Of a stretch of 55,512 bases of DNA, positions 42,075 to 51,115 are shown in pieces; positions within the stretch are counted from its first letter, which is position 1; each line of letters starts with the position of its first letter. The translations under genes and the position numbers were made by a program. The notes under the pieces are model-generated. The model saw only the letters and a program-made list of their open reading frames with translations, ran no database searches and had not been told where the DNA came from. The stretch comes from an uncultured Clostridium sp. (GTDB lineage Bacteria > Bacillota > Clostridia > Clostridiales > Clostridiaceae), in NCBI GenBank assembly GCA_934746015.1, contig CAKVEW010000020.1:1-55512 (forward strand), in the 5' to 3' direction.

Positions 42075-43103
42075 ATGATTAATGGAATTATTTCTAAATA
42101 CTTAATAGATAAGATAACTACACAAAAGATACCTACTATAAATAATAAGAAGTGCATAAATAGAGTACAAAAAAGGTATAGATGTGAATTATGTAAAAGT
42201 TTATGTAAAAATGGAGCAATTTCATTAGATAAAGAAGTATCTATAGATAAAGAGAAATGTGATAATTGCAATGTTTGTGCGTCAATATGTCCAACTGGTA
42301 CATTGGTTCCAACTTTGGAGGTTATAGAGAAACAATATAATAAACTTTCTAAATATGAGGATATATCAATTTCTTGTAACGAAGAAAGTATGGTTTCGGA
42401 TTGGTCTGTTCAATGTTTAGCAATGATGCCTTGGGAGTTTTTAGCTTATATATGTTTAGAAAATAAGTTGTACATAATAGGAAAGAATTGTTCAAAGTGT
42501 AAGTATAAGGAATTAGCCGAAAACTTAAAAGGAAACTTAGATAGATTAAGAATATTTTTAGGAGAGAAGACTTATAGTGAAAATGTTATTTTCATTAAAA
42601 ATGATAAGGATATACCTATAAAAGAATTTTCTAGAAGAGAGCTATTTAAGATTTTAGGAGAAGAGTCAAAAAGATTATTTACAGATATTGTACCAATTAA
42701 ATTTGAAGAAAACACAAATGCAAGAATATATAGAAGTCTACTGGTTAATAAGGTAAAAGAAATAAGTAAATCAGAAAAAAATATTATATATGGATGGCAT
42801 GGCTTACAAATTACTGAAGAGTGTTGGGGATGTGGAATGTGCCAAAGAATATGTCCTCAATCAGCAATATCAATTACCTTTGATAATAATGGACAACGTA
42901 AATTTTCACATGATTACACAAGGTGTACTCATTGTGGATTATGTAAAATAGTTTGTAGAGATGATGCTATAGAAAATGTAACAACATATAGAAATATAAA
43001 TGAAAAAGAAGAATGGAATATATCATCATTAACATGCATTGAATGTAATGATCCAATCAGAGAATCAGATGGTGAGTTATGTATATCATGTAGATTAAAA
43101 TAA
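42075..43103 (+). CDS. multi-cluster 4Fe-4S protein of the oxidoreductase operon
   Basis: The 342-residue protein has an N-terminal pair of Cys groups (CELCKSLC, CDNCNVCASICPTG), a middle segment with CSKCKYKE, and C-terminal clusters CWGCGMCQRICP and CTHCGLCKIVC, plus a terminal CIECNDPI...CISC zinc-like pair. SRRELFKILG in the centre resembles the inner part of a Tat-like or NapF-type motif but is internal. No signal or membrane segment is visible. I do not recognise a characterised family; it may deliver electrons to the exported enzyme or help cluster insertion. AAGAGGT precedes the start. Confidence 0.6.
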   Translation: MINGIISKYLIDKITTQKIPTINNKKCINRVQKRYRCELCKSLCKNGAISLDKEVSIDKEKCDNCNVCASICPTGTLVPTLEVIEKQYNKLSKYEDISISCNEESMVSDWSVQCLAMMPWEFLAYICLENKLYIIGKNCSKCKYKELAENLKGNLDRLRIFLGEKTYSENVIFIKNDKDIPIKEFSRRELFKILGEESKRLFTDIVPIKFEENTNARIYRSLLVNKVKEISKSEKNIIYGWHGLQITEECWGCGMCQRICPQSAISITFDNNGQRKFSHDYTRCTHCGLCKIVCRDDAIENVTTYRNINEKEEWNISSLTCIECNDPIRESDGELCISCRLK

Positions 43104-43130
43104 CAGTTTATTAAAAAAGGGGGAGGTATA

Positions 43131-43796
43131 TTGTTAACACAAGATATGTTAAAAGAGTATATGGAGTATAGATGTAGCATTTATTATTGGTTAAAGAACT
43201 TATATATTACTGAGCCAACCATTGAAATATTAGAAGATATATCTAAGGTTTGTAAGATACATTCTAATTTTGAAGAATCGCCTAAGTATGAAAGAAGATT
43301 TATTGAGTTTTTTGCTGATTTAAATGATACTGAAAATTTATATAAAGATATCAAAGTAGAGTATGCAAGATTATTTTTAGGTCCTAAAAAGCCAATAGCG
43401 TCACCTTATGAATCAGTATACACTTCTTGTAGGAAGCAAATATTTGGTGAATCTGCATCTTTGGTTAAAAAACAATATGAAGAAATGGGATTAAAAATTC
43501 AATCAAAGGCACATATACCAGAAGATTTTATTGGATATGAACTTGAATTTATGTATTATTTATCATATTTCACTGTAACACTTTATGATGATAAAAACTA
43601 TGAAAAAATTAATGATATTATCAAATATCAACAAAGATTTTTAGAAGATCATTTAAAAAATTGGATTGATGAATTTACTACAAAGATTACTGAAAATACT
43701 AACATGGAGTATTTTAAGATATTAGCTAATTTTACAAAAGAATTTATAATAGATGATTATAATAGTATGTCAGAATTAATTTATAAAAATAATTAG
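43131..43796 (+). CDS. TorD/DmsD-like maturation chaperone
   Basis: The 221-residue all-helical protein has the TorD-family pattern: EYARLFLGPKKPIASPYESV in the middle and HIPEDFIGYELEFMYYLS, where the conserved E-P/D-x-x-x-x-E segment lies. TorD proteins hold the Mo/W enzyme until the cofactor is inserted and shield the Tat signal. The start is TTG 43131 behind GGGGGAGG. Its partner is most likely the first gene of this operon. Confidence 0.82.
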   Translation: MLTQDMLKEYMEYRCSIYYWLKNLYITEPTIEILEDISKVCKIHSNFEESPKYERRFIEFFADLNDTENLYKDIKVEYARLFLGPKKPIASPYESVYTSCRKQIFGESASLVKKQYEEMGLKIQSKAHIPEDFIGYELEFMYYLSYFTVTLYDDKNYEKINDIIKYQQRFLEDHLKNWIDEFTTKITENTNMEYFKILANFTKEFIIDDYNSMSELIYKNN

Positions 43797-43817
43797 AGTA
43801 TATTGGAGGAATTTAAG

Positions 43818-44006
43818 ATGTTTGGAAAAATAGGTGCTGGAGAATTAATATTAATATTATGTATTGCTCTTGTTATATTTGGGCCATCAAAACTACCGCA
43901 AATAGGAAAATCAATGGGCCAAGCTATTAAGGAATTCCGTAAAGGGGCAACACAAGCGCAAAAAGAAATAAGCAGTTTAGTTGAAGATGATGAAGTATCT
44001 AAATAA
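43818..44006 (+). CDS. tatA: Sec-independent translocase protein TatA
   Basis: The 62-residue protein has a single N-terminal membrane helix followed by [20 protein letters not shown], the conserved hinge and amphipathic helix of TatA/E, and a short charged tail. It forms the pore for folded proteins. I use ATG 43818, preceded by GGAGG (43805-43809); the TTG at 43803 overlaps that site. tatC follows 35 bases later. No tatB is present, as is usual for minimal Gram-positive TatAC systems. Confidence 0.92.
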   Translation: MFGKIGAGELILILCIALVIFGPSKLPQIGKSMGQAIKEFRKGATQAQKEISSLVEDDEVSK

Positions 44007-44041
44007 TTGTAAAAGTATATAAGTTAAGGGGGGCAAATTAA

Positions 44042-44770
44042 ATGAGTAATAAAAATAGTAAGTTAACTATTTTAGAACATTTAACAGAACTTAGAAAAAG
44101 ACTAGTGAAAATTGCAATAGTTAACCTTATTGCCACTCTTATATGTTATCAATTTATACATATTATAATGGAACTTATATTAAATCTTAATACTGGAATG
44201 AATTTAGTTTATATATCTCCATCAGAGTTATTTCTTGTATATGTAAAGATATCTATAATTTGTGGAATAGTATTAAGTTCACCATTTACATTATTGCAAA
44301 TATGGTTATTTGTTTCAACGGGATTATATAAGAAAGAGAAAATTTATATTATTTTATCCTCTATTGTAGGAATAATATTTTTTGTAGTTGGAGTAATCTT
44401 TTGCTATATAGTAGTGTTACCAACTACATTGAATTTCTTTATTAATATATCAATATCAGATATAGAACCGATGATATCAATTAGTTCATTTGTATCATTT
44501 ATAAGTACAATGTTAGTGTCATTTGGGGCAGTTTTTGAAATACCGATAGTAGTATTTCTATTATCAATTATAGGACTACTTAAACCTCAAATGCTTATAA
44601 AAAAACAATCATTAATAATACTGATTATATTTGTGGCAGCAGCTTTTATAACTCCACCAGATGTTATATCATTAACATTGCTAGCTATACCAATGGTAAT
44701 TTTATTTGAATTAAGTATTGGTATATGTTGGGCTGTAAATAAGGTTAAAAGCAATAAAAAACATAATTAA
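44042..44770 (+). CDS. tatC: Sec-independent translocase protein TatC
   Basis: TatC (242 residues) has six membrane helices and the N-terminal motif LTILEHLTELRKRLVKIA, which with the first cytoplasmic loop recognises the twin-arginine signal. SPFTLLQIWLFVSTGLYKKE and AAFITPPDVISLTLLAIPM are TatC signatures. It closes the operon whose first gene has a twin-arginine signal, so the machinery looks dedicated to that enzyme. Many Clostridium species lack Tat altogether. Confidence 0.93.
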   Translation: MSNKNSKLTILEHLTELRKRLVKIAIVNLIATLICYQFIHIIMELILNLNTGMNLVYISPSELFLVYVKISIICGIVLSSPFTLLQIWLFVSTGLYKKEKIYIILSSIVGIIFFVVGVIFCYIVVLPTTLNFFINISISDIEPMISISSFVSFISTMLVSFGAVFEIPIVVFLLSIIGLLKPQMLIKKQSLIILIIFVAAAFITPPDVISLTLLAIPMVILFELSIGICWAVNKVKSNKKHN

Positions 44771-44783
44771 AAGAATTATAAAG

Positions 44784-44825
44784 CTTACTACTATTCTATA
44801 AGTGAAAGTAGTAAGTTTTTTATTT
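44784..44825 (+). terminator. terminator of the oxidoreductase/Tat operon
   Basis: CTTACTACT (44784-44792) pairs with AGTAGTAAG (44807-44815), followed by TTTTTTATTTTT. Confidence 0.75.
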
Positions 44826-44988
44826 TTAGAAATAAATTACTTATTGATAATTTTAAAATCATAATTATAAAACTAATAAAGTAGCAGATATAGTAAATAA
44901 TTAAAATATAATATATTAAAAGATTTTGTTTTTTATCAAAATTGTATAAATTAAGGTTAAATAATAATTAATTACCATAAGAAATTTG

Positions 44989-45018
44989 TTGACAATATTT
45001 CATAAAAAAATATATAAT
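44989..45018 (+). promoter_or_regulatory. promoter of the codBA operon
   Basis: TTGACA (44989-44994) and TATAAT (45013-45018) are separated by 18 bases. Between 44826 and 44988 I see nothing beyond AT-rich sequence. Confidence 0.75.
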
Positions 45019-45036
45019 AATTCCAAGAAAACTAGT

Positions 45037-45174
45037 CCTTTAAATTTAGTCCAGAGAGACTAATAAGGTCGGAGATAATACGGCAGATAGAATAATTAGA
45101 TACTATAAATTTATTTTATATATCTAATTTTATGTGTTAACGACCTTTCTATATAATAGAGAGGTCGTTTTTTT
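45037..45174 (+). promoter_or_regulatory. PyrR-dependent transcription attenuator
   Basis: AGTCCAGAGAGACT (45048-45061) matches the PyrR-binding loop and sits in a stem closed by CCTT (45037-45040) with AAGG (45065-45068) and TTAGTC with GACTAA. AAGGTCG (45065-45071) can alternatively pair with CGACCTT (45141-45147) as an antiterminator. The terminator is AACGACCTTTCTAT/ATAGAGAGGTCGTT (45139-45152, 45156-45169) plus a T run. UMP-bound PyrR would stabilise the first stem and allow termination. Confidence 0.9.
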
Positions 45175-45228
45175 ATGAAATAATAAGTACTGGTTTTCCT
45201 TAAATATATAATTTAGGGGGATTTCAAA

Positions 45229-46482
45229 ATGGAACAAACAATAATAGCAGAAGAAAATATCAAGAAAAGTGATCATGATTATGAATTATCTCATGTAGAG
45301 AAAAGAGATAAAAAAGGATTCCTTTCAATGTTTGTAGTTATGCTTGGATTTACATTCTTTTCAGGAAGTATGTTGACAGGTGGAAATTTAGGAACAGGTT
45401 TACCATTAAAGGATTTCTTTATAGCAGTACTTATAGGAAATTTAATACTTGCATGTTACACAGGAGCATTAGCATATATAGGAGCAGATTCAGGGCTTTC
45501 AATGCACTTGCTTGCTAGATATTCTTTTGGTGAAAAAGGGTCATACTTAGCTTCATTTATAACTAGTATTACACAAATAGGATGGTTTGGTGTTGGAATA
45601 GCAATGTTTGCAATACCAGTGGCAAATAGATTTAATATAAACTTATATTTATTAGTTGCAATTACAGGAATACTAATGACAGCTACAGCTTATTTTGGAA
45701 TTAAATCTTTAACAATATTAAGTGCAATAGCAGTGCCAGCAATAGCAGTTTTAGGTAGTACATCAGCAGTAATGGCAGCAAATTCTGTAGGTGGAGTTCA
45801 AGGGTTAATGAATATAGAGCCAAGTAATAAAATGGCATTAGTAACTGCAGTAACTTTATGCGTTGGATCATTTATAAGTGGGGGAACAGCTACACCAGAT
45901 TTTACTAGATTCTCAAAAAATAAAAAGGTAGCAGTGTCAACTACAGTAATAGCCTTCTTTATAGGAAACTCATTAATGTTCTTATTTGGTGCAATAGGGG
46001 CAATGGTTACAGGTAATTCAGATATAGCAGATGTTATGTTTTCACAAGGTTTAATATTACCTGCAATATTAGTACTAGGATTAAATATTTGGACAACTAA
46101 TGATAATGCAATATATACAGCAGGACTTGGTCTTTCAAATATAACTAAGCTGCCTAAAAAGAAACTAGTAGTTATTAGTGGGTTAATAGGAACCGTAGGG
46201 GCTATATGGTTAAACAATAACTTTACAGCTTTCTTAACTTTTCTAAATTCAATGTTACCTCCAGTAGGTGGAATAATTATCGCAGATTTCTTCTTTATTA
46301 AGAAAAGAAAATATGATAATATTGAAAACACAAAATTTAAAAATGTTAATTGGATTGCTATAATAGCATTCTTATCAGGATTTATAGTAGCAAATGTTGT
46401 ACAAGTAGGAGTTATAGCATTAAATGCAATAATAACAACAATGTTAGTTTATATAATAGGAATGAAAATAACTGAAAAATAA
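45229..46482 (+). CDS. codB: cytosine permease
   Basis: The 417-residue protein is an NCS1-family transporter with about 12 membrane helices. The first one runs through FVVMLGFTFFSGSMLTGGNL, and GADSGLSMHLLARYSFG and GGTATPDFTRFSKNKK are NCS1/CodB signatures. It should import cytosine. The gene follows a PyrR attenuator and precedes codA by 12 bases, so uptake and deamination are controlled by pyrimidine supply. TAGGGGG precedes the ATG. Confidence 0.92.
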   Translation: MEQTIIAEENIKKSDHDYELSHVEKRDKKGFLSMFVVMLGFTFFSGSMLTGGNLGTGLPLKDFFIAVLIGNLILACYTGALAYIGADSGLSMHLLARYSFGEKGSYLASFITSITQIGWFGVGIAMFAIPVANRFNINLYLLVAITGILMTATAYFGIKSLTILSAIAVPAIAVLGSTSAVMAANSVGGVQGLMNIEPSNKMALVTAVTLCVGSFISGGTATPDFTRFSKNKKVAVSTTVIAFFIGNSLMFLFGAIGAMVTGNSDIADVMFSQGLILPAILVLGLNIWTTNDNAIYTAGLGLSNITKLPKKKLVVISGLIGTVGAIWLNNNFTAFLTFLNSMLPPVGGIIIADFFFIKKRKYDNIENTKFKNVNWIAIIAFLSGFIVANVVQVGVIALNAIITTMLVYIIGMKITEK

Positions 46483-46494
46483 GGTGATGATAGT

Positions 46495-47760
46495 ATGTTA
46501 ATTAGAAAAGTAAGACTTTTAGATAAAGAAGGATTATTCGACCTAAGAATAATAGATGGAAAGTTTACAGAAATAGATGAAAATCTTACTGTATTAGAAA
46601 ATGAAGAAGTAATAGAAGGAAATGGAGTATTAGCTTCAGCTCCTTTTATAGAACCTCATATTCATTTAGATACAACTCTTACAGCTGGAGAGCCTAAGTG
46701 GAATAAAAGTGGAACTCTTTTTGAAGGAATAGAAAGATGGTCAGAAAGAAAAGAATTTTTAACTAAGGAAGATGTTAAAACTAGAGCAAAGAAAGCCATA
46801 GAATGGCAAGTAGCTAATGGAATTCAATTTATAAGGACTCATGTAGATGTTACTGATGAAAGCTTAATTGCATTAAAAGCAATGGTAGAAGTAAGAGAAG
46901 AAGTGAAGGATTATGTAACATTACAAATAGTAGCTTTCCCACAAGAAGGAATACTTTCATATCCTAATGGATTAGAGTTAGTTGAAGAAGCTATAAAATT
47001 AGGAGCAGATGTAATAGGGGCTATACCTCACTTTGAGTTTACTAGAGAATATGGAGTAGAATCTATAAATAAGATTTTTGAATTAGCTAAAAAATATGAT
47101 GTATTAGTAGATGTTCACTGTGATGAAATAGATGATGAGCAATCAAGATTCTTAGAAGTAGTTGCAACTAAAGCTTTAGAAACAGGATTAAAGAATAAAG
47201 TAACAGCAAGTCATACTACAGCAATGGGATCATATAATAATGCATATACATATAAATTATTTAGATTATTAAAAATGTCAGGAATAAACTTTGTTTCTAA
47301 TCCTTTAGTAAATACTCATCTTCAAGGAAGATTTGATACATATCCTAAGAGAAGAGGGATTACAAGAGTTAAGGAACTTAATGAAGCAGGAATCAATGTA
47401 TGTTTTGGTCATGATGATATATTTGATCCATGGTATCCAATGGGAACAGGAAATATGTTAGAAGTAGTTCATTTTGGATTACATGTATGCCAAATGATGG
47501 GATATGATGATATAAATGAATCATTAAAATTTATATCAAACAATAGTGCAAGAACCTTAAATATTGAAGATAAATATGGAATAGAAATAGGAAAGCCAGG
47601 TAATTTAATTTTATTAAATGCTGAAAGTGGTTATGATGCTGTTAGAAGAAGAGCAGAAGTATTATATTCTATAAGAGAAGGAAAAGTTATTGCTAAGACT
47701 GTACCAAGTAAGACCTTTGTAAGTATAAATGAAGAAAAAGAAGTTACTTTCAGAAGATAG
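46495..47760 (+). CDS. codA: cytosine deaminase
   Basis: The 421-residue amidohydrolase deaminates cytosine to uracil and ammonia. Metal and active-site segments are [52 protein letters not shown] and [15 protein letters not shown], all characteristic of CodA. It follows codB and shares its PyrR-controlled transcript. A long terminator lies 35 bases downstream. Confidence 0.93.
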   Translation: MLIRKVRLLDKEGLFDLRIIDGKFTEIDENLTVLENEEVIEGNGVLASAPFIEPHIHLDTTLTAGEPKWNKSGTLFEGIERWSERKEFLTKEDVKTRAKKAIEWQVANGIQFIRTHVDVTDESLIALKAMVEVREEVKDYVTLQIVAFPQEGILSYPNGLELVEEAIKLGADVIGAIPHFEFTREYGVESINKIFELAKKYDVLVDVHCDEIDDEQSRFLEVVATKALETGLKNKVTASHTTAMGSYNNAYTYKLFRLLKMSGINFVSNPLVNTHLQGRFDTYPKRRGITRVKELNEAGINVCFGHDDIFDPWYPMGTGNMLEVVHFGLHVCQMMGYDDINESLKFISNNSARTLNIEDKYGIEIGKPGNLILLNAESGYDAVRRRAEVLYSIREGKVIAKTVPSKTFVSINEEKEVTFRR

Positions 47761-47794
47761 TATAATAAAAGTAATTAAGTTATAATTTTTATTG

Positions 47795-47849
47795 AAAGCG
47801 ATAGAGGATTCATACCATTAGTACATAGGTATGAACCTTCTATGGCTTT
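47795..47849 (+). terminator. terminator of codBA
   Basis: AAAGC...ATAGA...GATTCATACC pairs with GGTATGAA...TCTAT...GCTTT around a ten-base loop, with a T-rich tail. Confidence 0.75.
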
Positions 47850-47962
47850 TACTTGTTTATAAAAGAAAAATGGAGAAATGGCAAGTAGTAATTATATGTA
47901 TTTATATACAATAAATAACAATGGTGCTATGATTAATATAGCAACATCAAGGGGGCGATTAT

Positions 47963-48745
47963 TTGGTTATAAAGTTAGAAGAATTTAATTATAAAGAAAT
48001 TACTAAATTAATTTCTTGGAAGGTAAAAACTCAATTGGCTAAAGATTATAACTGTAGCATTGAAGACTTTGATTGTAATGAAAATTTAATAACTGATTTA
48101 AAAGTAATAGAGGGCACTAGAAAATATAATGATGATGAAGAAATACTAAAAATACTTATAATTAATGGGAAGCTAATAATGTCCGCTGATAAATGTATAA
48201 AAGAATGGTGCATTGAAAGTTTTAAGAGCTTTCCTGGAGAATGGCTGTTTTTATATTCAGTTTTAAGAAGAATAGATAAAAAATTAAATGAATTTGGTTA
48301 TGAGATTGAGGATACTCATCATTACTATTTACCAAAAGATAATAATTATTCAGAGTATAAAAATTTTAATTTAAAATGGTATGAAAAAAATGATATATTA
48401 CAATTTAAAGATGATTATAGATTTGATGAAGCCTTTGCATTTAATAAAAATTATCCAGATGTATTAGCAGTTGCAGCTATAGATGATAAAGGTAATATTT
48501 TAGGAATGGCTGGGGCTAGTGAAGATTCTGATATTATGTGGCAAATTGGTATAAATGTTTTACCAGAAGCTAAAGGAAATAGGGTCGCAACCACAATAGT
48601 ACAAGCTTTAAAAAATGAAATATTAAAGAGAGGAAAGATACCTTTTTATGGGACTGTAGAATCTCATATAATATCTCAAAATGTTGCTTTAAAATCGGGA
48701 TTTTATCCAGTATTTGCAGAAGTGAAAATAAGAAAAATTCCCTAA
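47963..48745 (+). CDS. GNAT-family acetyltransferase with an N-terminal extension
   Basis: The 260-residue protein has an unassigned N-terminal region (about 1-130) and a C-terminal GNAT domain with GMAGASEDSDIMWQIGINVL, EAKGNRVATTIVQALKNEIL (acetyl-CoA loop) and SQNVALKSGFYPVFAEVK. It resembles the two-part GNATs common in Clostridium; the substrate is unknown. The start is TTG 47963 behind GGGGGCG. It stands alone. Confidence 0.75.
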   Translation: MVIKLEEFNYKEITKLISWKVKTQLAKDYNCSIEDFDCNENLITDLKVIEGTRKYNDDEEILKILIINGKLIMSADKCIKEWCIESFKSFPGEWLFLYSVLRRIDKKLNEFGYEIEDTHHYYLPKDNNYSEYKNFNLKWYEKNDILQFKDDYRFDEAFAFNKNYPDVLAVAAIDDKGNILGMAGASEDSDIMWQIGINVLPEAKGNRVATTIVQALKNEILKRGKIPFYGTVESHIISQNVALKSGFYPVFAEVKIRKIP

Positions 48746-48790
48746 GTTATTATTAAATTTAATATAAATTATATGAGAGGGTTGATAAAA

Positions 48791-49135
48791 ATGTTTATGA
48801 TGTCAGATATGATGCAAAGAGTTGATGTTAGGAATTTAACTAATGATACTATAACTGGTATTCAATTAACGCATGATGGTAAGTGGAATGGAAATCATAA
48901 AGAAGTAATAAAAAAACTTAAAACTAATGAATTAAAAGAAATATCATTATATACGCAAAGAGTAGAGGAAAATTGTAATTTAATTTTAACTTATACGTAT
49001 AAAGATATAAGTAATACTATTGTTGTATATGATAAATTAAATAGAAAAGATTTAAGACTAATTACCCTTGAATTAAAAGATGTTGATGGAGCAATTGAGG
49101 TTAATACAATATTAGATAATGATTTGTGGTCTTAA
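48791..49135 (+). CDS. small hypothetical protein, beta-rich
   Basis: I do not recognise this 114-residue protein. Residues RVDVRNLTNDTITGIQLTHD and LILTYTYKDISNTIVVYDK suggest an immunoglobulin-like or other all-beta fold, with no signal peptide or membrane helix. ATG 48791 follows GAGAGGG at nine bases; ATG 48773 lies upstream of that site. No neighbour indicates a role. Confidence 0.5.
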   Translation: MFMMSDMMQRVDVRNLTNDTITGIQLTHDGKWNGNHKEVIKKLKTNELKEISLYTQRVEENCNLILTYTYKDISNTIVVYDKLNRKDLRLITLELKDVDGAIEVNTILDNDLWS

Positions 49136-49279
49136 GTAATAAAGTAATAATGGGATTTATTTTCCTATTATTATTTTGATTTATGCCAGCATTAAATATT
49201 ACTGCTAAAAATTACTTTACTAAAGAATCATCTTTTAGGAAGAATATAATTAGGTATTATTTTTGAAAGGATGATTTAT

Positions 49280-49906
49280 ATGAATAGAGAAGAATTCCAA
49301 TATTTTAAGAATAAACTTAATAAAGAAAAAAATAGAGTTAATAAAATTATTAATCAATTAGACGAAAATGGAATGACCAAATATAATGCTGAAACTGCAA
49401 GTGAATTATCATTTTATGATAATCATCCAGCAGATATAGGAAGTGAGACCTTTGAAGTTGAAAAGGGTAGAGCACTTGAAGCAAATGAAATGTCATTATT
49501 AGATAAGATAGATGATGCATTAAAAGCTATAGATGATGGAACATACGGTAGATGCAAGTCCTGTGGCAAAGAAATTGATAGAGGAAGGCTAGAATTTCTA
49601 CCTTATGCAGTAAATTGTATTAAGTGCCAAGATAGTATTAGTGTTGTTAAAACTTATAATTCAAATCAAAGGGTAGTAGAAGAAAGTGTAATTGGTAAAA
49701 CCCTTGCACATAGTTATCAGCATGGAGATAAAGATGAAATAGGATTTGATGAAGAAGATAGTTATCAATCTGTTGGAAGGTTTAATGAAGTTAGAAATTC
49801 ACCAGAATATGACTATCATTATGATGATCATTATGATGATAATAGTTATGTTGAAGATATTGAAAAAATAAGTAATGAACAATATAGAAATCAATTACCT
49901 GATTAA
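49280..49906 (+). CDS. YteA-type TraR/DksA zinc-finger protein
   Basis: The 208-residue protein has an N-terminal coiled coil (about 1-75, EFQYFKNKLNKEKNRVNKII) and a DksA/TraR zinc finger CKSCGKEIDRGRLEFLPYAV with the second pair CIKC. The C-terminal third is acidic and Tyr/His-rich (YDYHYDDHYDDNSY). This architecture matches the Bacillus YteA family, annotated as sporulation-related. It may bind RNA polymerase like DksA; this is family knowledge only. ATG 49280 is at good spacing from GAAAGG; ATG 49271 abuts it. Confidence 0.8.
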   Translation: MNREEFQYFKNKLNKEKNRVNKIINQLDENGMTKYNAETASELSFYDNHPADIGSETFEVEKGRALEANEMSLLDKIDDALKAIDDGTYGRCKSCGKEIDRGRLEFLPYAVNCIKCQDSISVVKTYNSNQRVVEESVIGKTLAHSYQHGDKDEIGFDEEDSYQSVGRFNEVRNSPEYDYHYDDHYDDNSYVEDIEKISNEQYRNQLPD

Positions 49907-49927
49907 AAATTATTATAGTTAATATAG

Positions 49928-49966
49928 TAGTAGCTAATACAAATTGCATTTAGCTACTATTTTTAT
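49928..49966 (+). terminator. terminator after the YteA-like gene
   Basis: TAGTAGCTAA (49928-49937) pairs with TTAGCTACTA (49950-49959), followed by TTTTTATT. Confidence 0.75.
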
Positions 49967-49995
49967 TATGTAATTAACTTCATTTATAAAATGTG

Positions 49996-50024
49996 TTTAC
50001 AAATTTATACAATAGGCATACTAT
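49996..50024 (+). promoter_or_regulatory. promoter of the unknown gene/MerR pair
   Basis: TTTACA (49996-50001) and TACTAT (50019-50024) are 17 bases apart. The predicted transcript would begin at the 7-base tandem repeat. Confidence 0.5.
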
Positions 50025-50030
50025 TAAATA

Positions 50031-50063
50031 GTAAGTAGTAAGTAGTAAGTAGTAAGTAGTAAG
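50031..50063 (+). repeat. 7-base tandem repeat (GTAAGTA, 4.7 copies)
   Basis: GTAAGTA is repeated without interruption from 50031 to 50063 just downstream of the -10. Copy-number change would alter the initial transcribed region and possibly promoter escape. Confidence 0.9.
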
Positions 50064-50110
50064 AAAATGTAAAATATTAACTTTATATAAATTTAAAGGG
50101 GTTTTTATTT

Positions 50111-51100
50111 ATGAGAGAATTAAAATTATCACAAAGATTTTCAATGATTGCTTTAAACGCAGAAGATAGCATTAATATGACAACAACCAAAAAAGTTTCA
50201 CTCCGTTGTATAGCCGCAGCAGTTGTACTTGAAACTTATTTGGATAATGAGTTAACCAATGAAAAGGGTAAGTTATATTTAAATAAGTCTTTTTTAGATA
50301 ACTCTAATATAAGCTTATATAAAGAAGTTATTTTTAAGACAATTTTTAGTAAAAGTGAAGAAGTTGAAGAAAATTTAAATTGGTGGTTAGCTAAAGTTTC
50401 TAATTTATCAAAAAAACATTTTAAAGAACTTGAAAGAGCAATTACAGATTCTTTAAAGGGATACGGCTATATGGAGGAGATTCCTAATTTGCTGGGTTGT
50501 GATATGTATTATAAGACTGCTGGTTTGTCACTTAAAGAGTATAGAAGTAATATAAATGAATATCCTAGAGTGGTTGAAGGTCTTAAAGCTGAAGTTCTTG
50601 AAGAAGGGGAATTAAATTATGAAAGTATGTTTATGTTGTGGCTTCTTAGAGAAAGTGGATGTATGTCAGAGGTATTTTCTAAAGGTGACTTAGAATTAGT
50701 AATTAAAAATATGCAAAATTTAGCATTAAAAAATAATTTTTTAAAGAATCTTTTTGATATTCATATTTATCATGGAGTTGAAATAGCTGTAAAGGGTTTT
50801 TTAAATATGAAGAGAAATGCAATTAAAACTCCAACAGGAATAGGTATTAACTTCGTATTTCCAGTAATTGAAAGATCTCAATCTATATTTATTGATACAG
50901 AAGAATGGTTTTCTAAAGCAAAAGAAAGATTAAATGATGTTAAAAAAAGATTAGAAGAGAATGGACACACATACACAATAGTACGTGAAGGAGATGTCCC
51001 TTTAATTAAAATAGATAATATATTATACGAAGCTATACCAGAAGCTATTATAGGTAGAATTCCAATACATGGAGTACGCCTTAGAAGGTATCCAAGTTAA
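50111..51100 (+). CDS. conserved hypothetical protein, helical
   Basis: I do not recognise this 329-residue protein. The N-terminal half is helical, starting LKLSQRFSMIALNAEDSINM, and has a faint GPP34/GOLPH3-like feel (alternating Leu/Ala helices after a conserved beginning) that I would not rely on. The C terminus (GHTYTIVREGDVPLIKIDNI) is beta-rich. There is no signal peptide or clear membrane segment. It shares a transcript with the MerR-type gene 16 bases downstream. AAGGGG precedes the ATG. Confidence 0.55.
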   Translation: MRELKLSQRFSMIALNAEDSINMTTTKKVSLRCIAAAVVLETYLDNELTNEKGKLYLNKSFLDNSNISLYKEVIFKTIFSKSEEVEENLNWWLAKVSNLSKKHFKELERAITDSLKGYGYMEEIPNLLGCDMYYKTAGLSLKEYRSNINEYPRVVEGLKAEVLEEGELNYESMFMLWLLRESGCMSEVFSKGDLELVIKNMQNLALKNNFLKNLFDIHIYHGVEIAVKGFLNMKRNAIKTPTGIGINFVFPVIERSQSIFIDTEEWFSKAKERLNDVKKRLEENGHTYTIVREGDVPLIKIDNILYEAIPEAIIGRIPIHGVRLRRYPS

Positions 51101-51115
51101 AGGAGTTGTAAATTA

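Noticed and set aside
45798..46331. A 177-residue minus-strand reading frame opposite codB
   Set aside because: It mirrors the hydrophobic codons of the permease and has no start signals.
50031..50063. CRISPR-like array
   Set aside because: The repeats are seven bases with no spacers, which is a simple tandem repeat. No CRISPR array or cas gene is present in the window.
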